Made by a program: the position numbers and the translations under genes. Positions 21,945 to 33,003 of a DNA stretch of 64,000 bases are shown in pieces. Source of the DNA: Pisaster brevispinus. Its lineage: Eukaryota; Echinodermata; Asteroidea; Forcipulatida; Asteriidae. Numbering within the stretch: position 1 is the first letter of the stretch; each line of letters opens with the position of its first letter. The notes below the pieces were generated by a model. That model had not been told where the DNA came from. It made no database searches and was given only the letters and a program-made list of their open reading frames with translations. The DNA lies in the NCBI GenBank assembly GCA_023634235.1, contig JAMKCF010000030.1:2232001-2296000 (forward strand), read 5' to 3'.

Positions 21945-22395
21945 GCTCCGCAAACCTTGTAGCAAAAAATAAGAAAAGCTTTGAAACACCCTCAGGTGTG
22001 GTAAAGCTTTATATAAGACCCGCATACAACCTCCTGACATTCAAAGCACTTCATGGTTCAGCCCCCTCCCTACCTTCAGAGCATGCTTCAGCACCAGCAT
22101 GTCAGTGCCAGGTCTGGGGTCATCGGGCAGCATGCTGTTTGTTCCCCGGACTCGCCTTGCCACTTTTGGTGATAGGGCCTTTTCTAACATTGCCCCCTCC
22201 CCCCCCGCCTCTGGAACTCTCTGCTTAAATATCTGAGAGACACACATGACATTTCCAACTTCCAACAATCTCTTAAAACACATCTTTTCAGATTGGCCTA
22301 TGAGCACATCTGAGAATTCTTTGGATGTTTCACAGAGAAAGTGTGCCATACAAATGCTGTGTTATTATTATGATTATTATTATTTCATTCTATTA
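21945..22395 (+). mobile_element. Non-LTR retrotransposon 3' fragment (CR1/L2-like)
   Basis: Read across frames, the strand gives LLTFKALHGSAPSL, then VPRTRLATFGDRAFSNIAPS and LKTHLF-like KHIFSDWP, the usual C-terminal order of CR1/L2-type reverse transcriptases. It ends with CCATACAAATGCTGTGTTAT and ATTATTATTATT, an L2-type 3' tail. Several frameshifts are present. It is probably the source, or a relative of the source, of the tail at 49500 (GCGCTATATAAG). Confidence 0.6.
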
Positions 22396-22465
22396 CAGCA
22401 TGCAAAAGAAAGATCACATTTTCCTTTGTGCGGTAACTCCTCGAGTCAGGCTACGTCCCGTAGCC

Positions 22466-24790
22466 TTAGATCTCAAGGGTCTTTCTGAGAATCCTTGCTG
22501 TTCCCAAAAGCGCCGCCTTCTGTAATAGTTCTACCCTCACACTTGTCCCTATTTCCTCTAGATGTTTCCCAAGTGCTTTCGGAATGGTGCCAAGTGCTCC
22601 AACCACCACAGGGACTACTTTCACCTTCACCTGCCAAATCTTACGAAGTTCCCTGGCCAGGTCTTGGTACTTTTGGATCTTTTCTGTCTCCTTCTTAGCG
22701 ACCCTTATATCACCCGGCACAGCTATGTCAATAAGATGACACATCTTCTTTGTCTTATCTAAGACTTCAACATCCGAACGCCTATGTTCTATAACATGAT
22801 CAGTCTGAATGTTAAAGTCCCAGAGGATCTTGACCTGGTCGGTCTCTACAACTTTATCCGGAACATGCTCGTACCATTTTGCAGTCACTTGGACACCATT
22901 CTTTTTACACAGATCCCAGTGAATCACTTTGGCCAACTTGTCGTGTCTTCCTTTGTACTCCGTCTGGGCCATCATACTACATTCACTGACAATATGAAAT
23001 ACAGTCTCCTCCGCCTTATTACACATTCTGCACATAGGAGAGACGTTTGCTTTCTCTATCCTTGCCTTTATTACAATTGTCCTTAGAGACTGGTCTTGTG
23101 CCGCAGTAATCGAGCCCTCTGTTTTTTTCTTAAGTTCTACGCTCTTTCTCTTCGTGACACCATAAAAAAAAAATCACACCGTTTCGCCATGCCTTACTTG
23201 TTGAGTAACAGTTTGATTTTAGCGTGTAATACATTTCTGTGAAGAACCAAATCACTTTTAAATCACCCAAATCATTAGATAGAGACCCTTTTGACTAAAT
23301 AAAATCAATTCAAGCAAAATTGTTTTTTGAGATGAGCCCAAATTTCTCTTTCTGCTCAATCAACCATTTCTTTGAATAACACCCTTTGTTCACACAACTT
23401 AGCAAGGCTTAGTAATTGCTGTACAATTCCTATGGGAATTCCTGGAGAGCGGGTCATTGTTGGATTGTGTTAGTGAAAAACAAACCCCGGATAGTGATAA
23501 GACAATTGGCATGCTATTTGGCTAGGTGCTGTTGTGGAACTTGGAGTTTTTTTGATTTTTTGGAGTAAAAAAATGGCGGATTACCGACTTTTTAATTAAA
23601 AACTGTAACTCAATAAGTGAGCGATTGTGTCATTGAGTGTTAACCAATTCCAGGACTTGCTGCTGGCAACTTCTTCAGTGCATCTCAAGAACCGGCCATG
23701 AAGTGGTTTGTTCCGCCAATCTTGATGTCTTTCCTCTTTCCTTTTGCCTCTTGTACTCCTTCGGCCCAACTTCGCTTGCCTTCGTTTACTTCTGCGCAAC
23801 TTTCAACAAGTTCTCCTCAGTCCTCCTAATATGACAATGTAAGCTCCTGCGCTCGATGTTGACACTGTCTGCCACACTTAGCAACCCCCTATCGCCCTCT
23901 GACTTCGGAAGATAAAGTCTGCTCACATTCGCCCGCAGATGAAGCATACCATTTATGGTCATCAGTTTTCTCATTCTCCTGTCCATGACATCTAGATCTT
24001 CCTTAGTCCTCTCGACAATACCCGCACTATACCTCATCAAAGACACGGCCCATGTGTTATTTGCCTTAACCATGTTCCCCCCGTTCAGTTTCGACTTCAA
24101 ACATTTCTTTACCTGTCTGATGTAGTCTGCCCTCAACCTCACCTTTGCAGATGGTTGATCTTACATCCGTCCTTCTTCATTTCATAACCTGCACTCACCT
24201 TCCTCAGAATCATCGACAGGGGCATCAGTGCCAGAACAAACAGGAGCAAAGACAGAGAGTCACCTTGGAAAATCCCTCTTCTTATGCATACCTTGCCCAG
24301 ACTAGCAATTTTTGGCCGTCAGATTAGTTCGCCATGTCTTCATGCTCTCACTTAGAAGACGCTTTACTGCATCAGCCAGTCCAACCATATCCAGGCATTC
24401 CATTATCCACGTGTGCGATACCATGTCATACGCCTTCTTGTAATCGATCCACGCCATTGCCAAGTTCGTCTTTCTGCTCCTGCAGTCCTTCAGTACAGCC
24501 TTATCGATGATAAGTTGATCCTTCGTACCTCTGGACCGCTTCTTTCAGCCTTTCTGCTCCTCTGGAAACAACTGCTGGTCATCCATATGACGATAGAGGT
24601 CTTCTGCAATCATACTGGTCAAGAGTTCATACATCACAGGTAAGCACGTGATTGGTCTATAGTTACTAGCAATGTTAATGTACCTTTCTTGATGTCCTTC
24701 ATGGTCAGAACCGTTCTTGCCTCAGTCATCCAACATGGGACCTTACCATGTCCTAGACAGTCTTGCAATTGTAGGCCCATTCGCTCATGC
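22466..24790 (-). mobile_element. Non-LTR retrotransposon with nuclease-like C-terminus (R2-superclade type), broken
   Basis: Reading the minus strand from 24.79 kb: RT segments [32 protein letters not shown] and [16 protein letters not shown] (24.3-24.7 kb), RRGIFQGDS and CKINHL (about 24.17 kb), then YIRQVKKCLKSKLNGGN and TWAVSLMRYSAGIVERTKED (23786-24142), WRNKPLHGRFLRCTEE (about 23.7 kb), and finally the 189-residue frame 22466-23035. That last frame has a CCHC finger (C-x2-C-x8-H-x4-C) followed by RRSDVEVLDK and IDIAVPGD, the layout of the restriction-like endonuclease of R2/R4/NeSL-type elements. The segment that should hold the catalytic YxDD box, between CKINHL and YIRQVKK, is deleted. 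Frameshifts and a 506-bp insertion (23134-23639) break it further. Confidence 0.8.
23134..23639. mobile_element. TTAA-flanked MITE nested in the retrotransposon
   Basis: TTAA at 23130-23133 and 23640-23643 flank a 506-bp segment. Its interior matches the reverse complement of 57522-58011: CGTGACACCAT, AAAAAAAAAATCACAC, GCGTGTAATAC, ATAGAGACCC, GACTAAATAAAATCAATTCA, GACAATTGGCATGCTATTTG and AATGGCGGA...TTTTTAATTAAAAAC. Inner inverted repeats TTGAGTAACAGTTT / AAACTGTAACTCAA are visible. Removing it with one TTAA rejoins WNWL to KKTEGSITAAQD of the host retrotransposon, apart from one base in a poly-A run. Confidence 0.85.
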
Positions 24791-24799
24791 AAACTGCGA

Positions 24800-25430
24800 A
24801 TGAACTATTCTTTTTTTGTTCTAATATCATTAAACAGCTACTTGAGCAAGTAATTCTCAACGGTAATGCTATTAAAATGTGTTTATAATGTGTTTGTTTA
24901 TAATTTAATTGTAATTTTAAAAATACCGTTACACTTCTGAATTTTCATATTTTACGATCAAAATATTACGCCCCAATCTCAAGGTTTTGAAAAACTAGCT
25001 ATACCTCTACCACTGATGGCATGCGTCAAAATTACAACTCCTTGACGTCAAGTGTGGGATGTTGCGTTGTTATACCTCCATGTTGCAACAAAGCAGCTAT
25101 ACAAAATGGAGCGCCCTTATATGACGCAATAGGAGTGATGATGTAACAGAGCTTTTCACAAATCTTTCTGAAGTAAAGCACAGAACAAGGGTGTTCAAAA
25201 ATTATCGTGTTTTTTTTTATAAATTTAAAATCTTAAATCTCAAGTGAACTCAATTTCCTAATATTGATTGGAAACATTTTAAATGAATTTCAGCAAAGAT
25301 GAGTTGTATCCGTTTTTTGTTTGAGCTGGTCTTTAATGATTAACCTCTTTTGGTAGCACTGTTTTGTACTTTGTACAGTTTTGCTTGTTTTGATAAATGC
25401 CATTTTCTTGTGTAGTTTGTATTACTCGAT
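24800..25430. other. Spacer, nothing recognised
   Basis: AT-rich sequence without an exon-like frame or repeat shared with the rest of the window. Confidence 0.4.
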
Positions 25431-25435
25431 TCCAG

Positions 25436-25554
25436 ATGGCCCGTCAACAAAAAGTGGAACAGCGAAGTAAAGAGCAGATGGAGAAGAGAGCTTGAGAAAA
25501 CCAAAAACATCCTTGTGGTTACTGAACCTGAACCTGTCCGCAAAGGAGGTGGTG
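25436..25554 (+). CDS. CTR9: CTR9 C-terminal exon i
   Basis: Acceptor TTCCAG, donor G|GTAGGT. EQMEKRA and EKTKNIL lie in different frames; the family spacer between them appears shortened, leaving TGA in the upstream frame. Confidence 0.85.
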
Positions 25555-25935
25555 GTAGGTGTGGAAAGGTTGGACAAATTTGATTTCAATTATTTGTAAA
25601 ACGAATGCTCATTGGAACTTCTTTATTTATTCATGATTACTTTTGACCTAGATTAGCCCTTTATTTCTGTGTAAACCGAGACAAATAGTTTATTCTGAGG
25701 TATATAGAGAATATATAACACAACAGTTTAATGTAAGATTATTAAATTTGTATGAATAACTATGACAAAAATAATTATGAGGCTGAATTAGTTACAATTG
25801 AAATAGCAAAATGATTCATTTGAAAGGTTCTCTGGATCATATGAAACAGTGTAATGAATAATCATGAATGAGTCTATGGATAATCCTGAGGCATTAATAC
25901 CCATGAGGTTGAAACATTCATGATAGAAATCCAAG

Positions 25936-26072
25936 GGCGAGATATATAGCGAGGGCAGTCACAGTGAGATGGACACGGGAGAAGCCAAACCCCAAAAGAA
26001 GCGGAAAAAGCAGCGAAGTGACGAAGAAGGAGACGGCGATGGGAAACGAGAAAATAAGGCCAAGAAAAGAAG
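25936..26072 (+). CDS. CTR9: CTR9 C-terminal exon ii
   Basis: Lys/Arg and Asp/Glu-rich: EMDTGEAKPQKKRKKQ and KRENKAKKR. Borders CCAAG| and AG|GTTAGA are plausible but weak at the acceptor. Confidence 0.65.
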
Positions 26073-26413
26073 GTTAGAAATAAACTAACAAAGAAACTTG
26101 CAAAATTTGTAAACAAATGTTTTCAGCTATGACCATTAGAACACGAGAAATTTTCAAAAACTGAGTCAGGGCAAAAGTTTTAAGGACTGTAGTAGGTTTG
26201 TTGATTTGGTTATTTTCCAGTAGATAAGATTCTTATGAAAATAGGGGGGGGTGGAAGTGTCTCCAACCTCATGTCAAAACTGATCATGAAAGTAAGAAAG
26301 CAAAAGTCCAAAGAAGAATTTTCAGATATAAAATGATTTTGAAGAGTGTCTCCTTAACACAAATGAACTATTTACTTTATCTTCTCATTAAACCAAATCT
26401 CGTAAGACATGAG

Positions 26414-26613
26414 ACGGTGAGGAATCGGCCCTGCACAAGCGCAAGGAGCGCAAGTCCGGCGAGAGCGGAGCATCTCGCAGCCGCAAAGGGATCCAAACAT
26501 TCCAGATTGAAGAGGAGAAGCCTGGCAAGTTTAAGTCCAAGGCTATCATGTCTTCTAGTGAGTCGGACTCAGAGGGAGAGAGGCTTCAGATTGATGAGAC
26601 CAGTTCATTTCAG
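26414..26613 (+). CDS. CTR9: CTR9 C-terminal exon iii
   Basis: ESALHKRKERKSGES, RKGIQTFQIEEEKPG, KFKSKAIMSSSESDSEGERL and DETSSFQ, uninterrupted. KSKAI followed by a Ser/Asp run is the clearest CTR9 signature here. Donor CAG|GTTTTT is non-consensus downstream. Confidence 0.85.
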
Positions 26614-27034
26614 GTTTTTTCTATCTCTCACTATCAAAGGGACACATTGGGCACTCTGGGATGTAAAAAACATTTGTTTTTAAATGAATATGGTTGGAAA
26701 AGTATTTCAAAAGTATTTCATAAGTGGCAAATTTGCAGCAATATCCCTCAAATTTCAGCGGGTTTTGTTTTGTGTTTTCTAGAACCGAAGTTTTGACTCT
26801 ACAAAATGGCAGTTTGTATGTTCCGTTTGTTGTATTTCAAAAGGCAAACTTGTGTTTTTCAATCACAACTCACTAATGACCAAACACATCATTAGGACAC
26901 CAGACCAAGTAATTTATGGCTTGATGTCGTTCTGCTTAGAAAAATTGATATTCTTCAAAACAAAGCATTAAGATTTAAAAAATTACATCCTCTTAAATGA
27001 TGGCATTATTTATTTTATTTCCTTTTTATTTTAG

Positions 27035-27406
27035 TGACAATGAGGAAGCGTCCGGTAGTCAGAAACCGTCACCATCTAAGAGTTGTGGTCGCATCCGCCG
27101 TATCGCCTCGGACTCCAGCGACTCCGATGAAAGGAAGTCAAGATCCAAAGGTCAAGATCAAGCTTCTGGGTCTTAGTCCGAGGGGGAGAGTAAACCTCGT
27201 AGCAAGGCACTTCAGTCAGACAGTGATGAGGAATCAGGGGGTGAGGGTCAGAGGTCAGGTAGCAAAGCACAGGGGTCAGGCAGTGAGGGTCAGAGATCAG
27301 ATGCTGAATCGGAGAACAAGAGGCAGCATCTGAAGGAGAGGGGTCCGGCGGGGAAGAAGCAGGGCCGGATGTAGCGGCGTCTGGTAATGAAGGGGTCGCT
27401 GACTGA
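27035..27406 (+). CDS. CTR9: CTR9 terminal exon iv (stop and frameshift)
   Basis: Begins EEASGSQKPSPSKSCG, RRIASDSSDSDERKSR; TAG at 27174-27176 interrupts, then KALQSDSDEESGGEGQRSG follows in the same frame. A one-frame shift near 27320 is needed to reach EQEAASEGEGSGGEEAG and the stop at 27404-27406. Confidence 0.75.
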
Positions 27407-27519
27407 GGAGACATCCTGTCTGTCAACTTCCATTGGACTATCCACCAGATGCCAAGTGTCAGTGGCTGAAACACTCGCAATTAGACGTCGGGGTTCAGAT
27501 TGTTTTCAGTGAGTTCAAG

Positions 27520-27570
27520 TTGGAAAAACTTGGCGGGAAGCTGCACATCTGACTACCTCAAGATCAGAAT
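27520..27570 (+). pseudogene. CUB-domain exon b, copy A
   Basis: One frame gives CTSDYLKI before a GTCAGA-like/ATCAGA junction, matching the CxxDYLxI strand of CUB domains. The matching stretch in copy B is at about 45160-45212 (TTDYFKV). The exon is too short and altered for firm borders. Confidence 0.4.
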
Positions 27571-27805
27571 CTTTCTCCTTAAGATTTAAACAACTTGTGA
27601 AATATGTTTCAAATATTTCCCATTGAATTTGATTGGCTGAGAGAACAATTTATTTATTTTTTTAATGTTGATCTTTTTTTTTAGTGCAAATCCACTAATC
27701 AGTGAAATAATGTTTACATGTTTTTCTACTTCTTGAAGAAAACTGTTTTAAAGATCTTCAGATGTATTTTTGACAATTCTTGATTTGATTGTCTCAATTA
27801 CAGCT

Positions 27806-27980
27806 GAGTGATTTGACGACTGTGCAGCCAGCTTGGCCCAATCGACCGGTCATCCATCGGGAGGGAAGTCCTGCTGGAGTTTGTCTCTGATGAATCAAAC
27901 TCCTTTCCAGGATACTCGGCTTGTTATACGGTGTTGCCATGGATCCCTGACTCTCCATGTTTGTTGAGAAATGGGTGTTA
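27806..27980 (+). pseudogene. CUB-domain exon c, copy A (17-bp deletion)
   Basis: Matches 45570-45745 but lacks 17 bp near 27822 (the copy B part reading GGCCAGAACGTCAACC). The deletion shifts the frame; downstream the CUB signature VLLEFVSDESNSFPGYSA is still readable. Loss in copy A but not B indicates decay after duplication. Confidence 0.7.
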
Positions 27981-28079
27981 AATCTCGGTGTAGGCAGTGA
28001 AAGTACCTTATTTTCCTTCATACTTGACGCGGCTTATCTGACTTCCACAGGTGCAACAAAATCACTGCGTCTTTTCTAA

Positions 28080-28230
28080 CGGTGTGTCTTATCTGGTATC
28101 ACTATAGATCATTGTGATGATCACTGTGTGAAATTAAATTCATCCTCTAAAATGAGCCTTTCATTTGCTCATGGTAATGTTGTCACATTATTTAAAATAA
28201 CGCAGTGTGTAGTTATAAAGTGTAGTTTTT
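28080..28230 (+). repeat. Local repeat (TATCACTATAGATCAyTGTGATGA)
   Basis: Copies at 28080-28230, 28440-28570, 29560-29700 and 45870-46060 share CACTATAGATCA, GTGATGATAACT, TTATCCTGTGAAATAAGCCT and TTCATTTGCTCAGGGTAATG. In the 29560 copy the frame reads DDLATLCYDRYCEKLYL; no function is assigned. Confidence 0.75.
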
Positions 28231-28872
28231 AAGGTTTAGGGTAGTATTGAGGTAATCAGCTGTACATGAGATTGGACCTTTAGCCTAATTTCATTAAGCC
28301 AGTTATAGCACACACAAAATGTTATGCGCACAGTATAAAATCAGCCTAAATGTCATAGTAAAGGTTGCTATGCCTGGTACCTAATTGTTCAATTATCTGA
28401 CTTTCAAATGTGCAACAAAAATCACTGGGTCTTATCTAAAGATGGGCCTTTTCTGGTATCACTATAGATCATTGTGATGATAACTATGTGAAATGAAATT
28501 TATCCTGTGAAATAAGCCTTTCATTTGCTCAGGGTAATGTCACATTATTTAAAGTAGCAGTTATTGCTGCATTGCAAATAAAAATATCCAAAGAAACTGA
28601 TTACTGTTGGAGAGAGCACAGCAGTCTTTTGAAGGTGATATCTAATTTTGTCATCTTTACCATCTTATATTACTAGTAGTTGAGTACAAAGAAAGACACA
28701 GGTTTTCTCATAGTTAGGCGCTAACAGCGTTTGTGTGTTCTATGGGAAATCCTGTAGATATGGGTTCAAGACAAAAGCGTTGAGTTTTAAAACCGATTAT
28801 CTCTGAACTTTTCAAATTTCAGCGTAGTGTGTCAACGTCTTCCATGTGCCAGCCCTTGCCATATCTCTAAAC

Positions 28873-29011
28873 GAAGACCTGCCTACACTACACCTCCTCC
28901 CAGCAGACTGCGGCTGTCAGATCCTCTTTACTCTCCCTCCAGAAAAGACTGCACTTCTCGTCATTCATGAGCTTGTGATACCCGATGCTTACTGCGACAA
29001 ACATTATTTTG
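28873..29011 (+). CDS. CUB-domain N-half exon a, copy A
   Basis: PTLHLLPADCGCQILFTLPP, then EKTALLVIHELVIPDAYC and KHYFE before donor GAG|GTACTT. The C..I...P.....L.I.....I....C pattern is the first half of a CUB domain, an extracellular beta-sandwich. No signal peptide or partner domain can be linked. In copy B the same exon carries a stop. Confidence 0.6.
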
Positions 29012-30305
29012 AGGTACTTTTCATCAAGTTAATGTTGCAAAGCAATTTTTATATACTGGAGGGTACAGACTAGCAATGTTACGCACAGAGTGGAGGCTTC
29101 TGGGAATAATAGCAGGCAGTAGACTTACCAGGTACATTCATTGTCTTCGGAGATGTGTGCATGCTCACTACTATGTCAACAATGGAAAATAACCCTGTAT
29201 GTTTGCTGCCACCTAGAGTTCCAGTGATGGAAACTAGAGATAAACCTTCCCTTTATAATTCTATTGGTGTTTGGCAGATTACCTTCATTCCCACTTGATG
29301 GTATCTGACATCCACAAAGCATTCTCAATAAAAGTGCAAATAACAAGTTAACGTCTGCTAACGTTTCCTGCTTATGTAAATTTTGCAAATCAAATTTGGA
29401 AGTTCTATAGGTCAGTTTTCTTGTGCAAGGCATTACTTGGAAACAACCAAAATGTTTAGTTGATTCTTGATCATCAAAATTTGTTTTAAAAAATGCTTTT
29501 ATTGTGGTGTATTTCTGAGAATCTTCTCTTGTTTTTCTACTTTTTAAAGACTGATGATTTAGCCACCTTGTGCTACGATCGTTACTGTGAGAAATTATAT
29601 TTATCCTGTAATATGGGCTTTTCATTTGCTCAGGGTAATATTGTCATATTAATTAAAATAACGCAATGTGTAGTTATAAAGTGTAGTTTTCAAGGTTTAG
29701 CATAGTTTTAGGGTAAGCATCTGTATAAGAGATTGAACCTTTAGCCTAATTTCATAAAGCCTGTTAGCACACAAAAAATGCTATCTGCAGTATAAAAATG
29801 CTGAGTAGACTCAAGTTATGATCCGCCAAAACGTCATGACGACTGGTACCTAACTTATATTGTACTTATCATCACTGTGATATTCTCTTTCTTTCTTTTT
29901 TTCGTCTACATAAAGGTTGTACATCAGAGCCTGGAATCATCCAATCACCGAACAACGCTTCCAGCACCCGTTATAAAACAACTCCCTTCTGTGCTTTCAA
30001 CAATCATTGTCAAACTGACGTCCCATAGCAGTACGTGATGCTTTCCTTTACTCAACTCAAACTTGAATCCGATCTGCAATGCACGAAGGACTTCATTGAC
30101 GTAAGAACAGGGTATTACTGTTAATTTGTCTCCAACTGATTTGACTGCTGAAAAAATGTCTTTGGATTTCAATTATAAGATAGAATCAGAAGCGCACTGT
30201 ATTTGTTAATCTTGTTGGTAAAGGCATGGGATCAAAACTACAACTGCTTTCCCACAGAAGGTCTGTAGCCAGCCTCTGTCTTTTACACGGATGTTTGCAA
30301 GGTAA

Positions 30306-30640
30306 ACGTGCTACCTGTGTGTCCGACCTGGTTCCTCCTATCAGGATGTTTGAGTGTTAAACCAGGCTTTCTGCTTGTTAATCTTGCTTTGCTGACATGT
30401 AGAACAAAAAGCAATCCAACAGCTTTATTCCATGTACATCTCTTTGGAACTCCTTACCTGTTAAATCAACATTTCTCTCCATCCTACAATCTAAACTGAT
30501 TTCAGACGCAAATCCTCCTTTAGCTCCCTGAGTTATTCTCATATTGAATGTTTTTTGTCTTGTACATAACCCCCAATACCAAGAGTGGCTTTTAGCCTTG
30601 TTTTGGGCAAACGTGCTTTAAAGTTATTAAAAAAACACAA
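30306..30640 (+). mobile_element. Non-LTR retrotransposon 3' end, copy A
   Basis: In one frame: SNSFIPCTSLWNSLPVKSTF, preceded by SDLVPPIRMF and followed by PRVAFSLVLGKRALKL. The FIPRTxxLWNSLP block and final GKRALKL-like tail are typical of CR1/jockey-group C-termini. Stops are frequent. The duplicate is at 46255-46590. Confidence 0.65.
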
Positions 30641-30825
30641 GGTCGTAACTTGACAGGTCAAAAGGTCATATCTAACACGCTATAGCAAGCACACTTTTTG
30701 CTCCACGCGATAAGGTCGTATCTCTTTTAATTGTTCTTTGCCTTCACTTATTGCACTACCAAAAAAAATTTCAATTGCAACCTGGCTCCACTGACATAGT
30801 AAAATCTTTTCTTTTTTGGTGTGTG

Positions 30826-30992
30826 TTCAGATTCAGGACGTGATACCCAAGAAGCGTCTGTCTTCTGTGGGGATGCAAATACTTTCACTTGGATCACCGA
30901 GGGGAGTGAAGTCATCGCAAAATTCCAAACAGACGACGAGTAGTGTTTCCAAGGTTGCAGAGAGCTCGAGAGAAAGAGACATTTTCCTGTAA
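30826..30992 (+). pseudogene. Possible CUB-type exon d, copy A
   Basis: Acceptor GTGTTCAG. One frame reads ASVFCGDANTFTWITEGSEV and AKFQTDDE then stops; another reads KRLSSVG...DIFL. In copy B the first frame stays open to DIFL-stop (46758-46897). FCG followed by SEVxxxFxTDD resembles the second half of a CUB domain. The link to the other exons is inferred. Confidence 0.4.
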
Positions 30993-32017
30993 AGTGTTGG
31001 ACATCAGAGTGGTTGGACGGCAGCTTTTTCCATGTATGAACTGAATTATGGCTATCAGTACAAAATTACTACAAGTACAGGTAGTGGTCAGCCTACATGT
31101 CTTTATTTTTTGTATAGTTTATTATCGTCTTGTCGTCAAACCAGGTTCATATTGTAATAATAATAATAATAATAATGATGTAGATTACTTTAAATGGAAT
31201 GCATGGGTGTTGACTGCGGTTTGGCTGGTGGGATTCAACTTGGAGGCATAGGTTTGTGAGTTTGTTGTGTGAATGATGATGATTAGTGGGCCCTGTGTGT
31301 TAGTTAACTTATGCCTTCTTGCCCATCCAGTGTCATGCTATATATTCTATGTTCTCCGATCACGCACTCATGCATTTGCTTTCTTTGAGATAATAATTAT
31401 TTGGTAGAGACTGAATATCTAGGAGTTGCCTTCATTTTTATTGACATTTTATCGACATACTTGCATTGTATAAGATAATTAAATGTACATGTATGTGTTT
31501 TATTGACCGCCTGCACAACTCTCAACAGTTTGTACAGGTGTTTACAGAGAGAATAAATCCCAGCCAGATCCACAGTCAACATCCAAAAGCTGGATATAGC
31601 TGTGTAGGACGTCACTTTAATATTTCTAATCACTCCATTTCTCTCATGATTTTACAGGGCTTTGAGGCACTAGGAAACCACAAGATTGTTCGTCTGAGTA
31701 GGGAGAAGCTATTTATAAGGCGTCTCCAGACCATTCAACCCCATGGTCTAAACATCCAAGAAGGAAATGTCTAATAACCTTTTATCTTTGCCTTCTCCTT
31801 TTTACCACAGATTCTCCTCTCCAGTCTGCCTCATTCACTAATCAATTACTTTTGTCTCCCTCTTCCCATCATTTATTTTTTACTTTTTGAGGCTTTGCAT
31901 GATGAGGTATCAATGTTTATTCAGTTTGCATTAACACCGTATGTATATCTACTAGCTATGTATATTTGTTCTAAAGAACTAGGTCTTGCTTTTTAAACAT
32001 TTTTTATTCTACTGCCG

Positions 32018-32640
32018 CAGAGTAGGTTTGGAAATCGGTAGACCACTTCGGGAGACTACTTAGTTCTGAAAAGAACTGTCCAGCTTATTAGCTACTACCT
32101 GGGCGGTGGGTAGGAAATCGGCCGGGACTACTACTTTGGCTTCATAGTGGATCGGATCGAGGGGCCTTCTCAGTATTAACTTCATTGCCGCGGAGTGAGT
32201 TCTTAGTTGGTCTCAACATTTAGACTAGCTTGCTCTAGTCATCGTCTCTGGACGATGACTAGAGCAAGCTAGTCTGTTTCGACTAGCTTGCTCCAGTCAT
32301 CGTCTCCTAATGATGAGACGATGACTAGAGCAAGCTATGCTCTAGACGATGACTAGAGCAAGCTATGCTCTAGACATCATCTCCTGACGATGACTAGAGC
32401 AAGCTAGTCGAAATATTGAGACCAATTAAGAACTCACTCCGTGGCAGTGAAGTTAATACTGTGAAGTCCCCCGATCCTATCCACTATGAAGCCAAAGTAG
32501 TAGTCCCGGCCGATTTCCTACCCTCCGCCCAGGTAGTAGCTAATAAGCTGGACACTTCTTTTCAGAACTAAGTAGTGTCCCGAAGTAGTCTCCCGATTTC
32601 CAAATCTACTCTGCGGCAGTAGAATAAAAATAAAATAAAA
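32018..32640. repeat. Large inverted repeat with hammerhead-like centre, copy A
   Basis: Arms of about 200 bp: CTACTGCCGCAGAGTAGGTT ... GTTCTTAGTTGGTCTCAAC on the left mirrors GTTGAGACC/ATTGAGACCAATTAAG ... CTACTCTGCGGCAGTAG on the right. The centre holds several copies of CGATGACTAGAGCAAGCTAG in both orientations. At 32384-32423 one reads CTGACGA-stem-GAAA. Similar inverted repeats are at 47817-48270 and 48293-48715; a single right arm is at 59598-59850. Confidence 0.85.
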
Positions 32641-33003
32641 AGCAAGACCTAGTTCTTTAAGAACAAATCTACATAGCTAGTAGATATACACACGGTGATT
32701 ATCACAAACCTAATATACATCATTTATTTTGTCTTTTGTATTCGTTCCTCTTGTGGTTAAACCAGCCCCTCCCCCACCCCACCCCCTTTTGTTACCCTCC
32801 TTGCATATTTGTATTTAGAAGAACTGATTTAATGTCTGGTCATATTGTTACTTTCAGCGCGTATAATAATATGCAGTGTACTTTCCTTAAGTGTGAGGGA
32901 CTGTTTAGGTATAATTTTCTTGTGTATGAATCTCACAAGTAAGTCAAATTGTGAGTTTGAGGTGCATATATAGTTTAAAGGTGTAAATCAATGAAAATCA
33001 AGG

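Larger units (their letters stand above)
25436..27406 (+). pseudogene. CTR9: CTR9 C-terminal exons (Paf1 complex subunit), lesions
   Basis: Four exons encode the charged C-terminal region of CTR9, the TPR scaffold of the nuclear Paf1 complex in RNA polymerase II elongation. Exon i (25436-25554): QQKVEQRSKEQMEKRA, then EKTKNILVVTE and KGGGG, as in the family's coiled coil and Gly block. Exon ii (25936-26072): PQKKRKKQRSDEEGDGDG. Exon iii (26414-26613): FQIEEEKPGKFKSKAIMSSS, matching the conserved KSKAIxSSS. Exon iv (27035-27406): Ser/Asp/Glu-rich tail. Lesions: a small out-of-frame deletion between KRA and EKTKN (about 25489), TAG at 27174-27176, and a frame change before a plausible C-terminus ASGNEGVAD ending at TGA 27404. 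The rest of CTR9 is not upstream; TPR exons of CTR9 lie 30 kb downstream. Confidence 0.85.
27408..32720 (+). repeat. Segmental duplication, copy A
   Basis: Long colinear similarity with 44610-48790: CUB exon pieces, the non-LTR 3' end (30306 / 46255), the block AGTTGGTTGGACGGCAGC-like near 31005 / 46915, AATAATAATA microsatellites (31155 / 47019), GGGCCCTGTGTGTTAG (31288 / 47152) and the inverted-repeat family (32018 / 47817). Order differs at the left: the CUB N-half exon is at 28873 here but at 44620, left of the other exons, in copy B. Confidence 0.85.

Noticed and set aside
22495..23086. Plus-strand frames across the retrotransposon tail
   Set aside because: They are shadows of the minus-strand 189-codon frame.
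30945..30992. Frame KRLSSVG...DIFL as a CTR9 or DDX54 tail
   Set aside because: Copy B keeps a different frame open at the same place, and no family match supports it.
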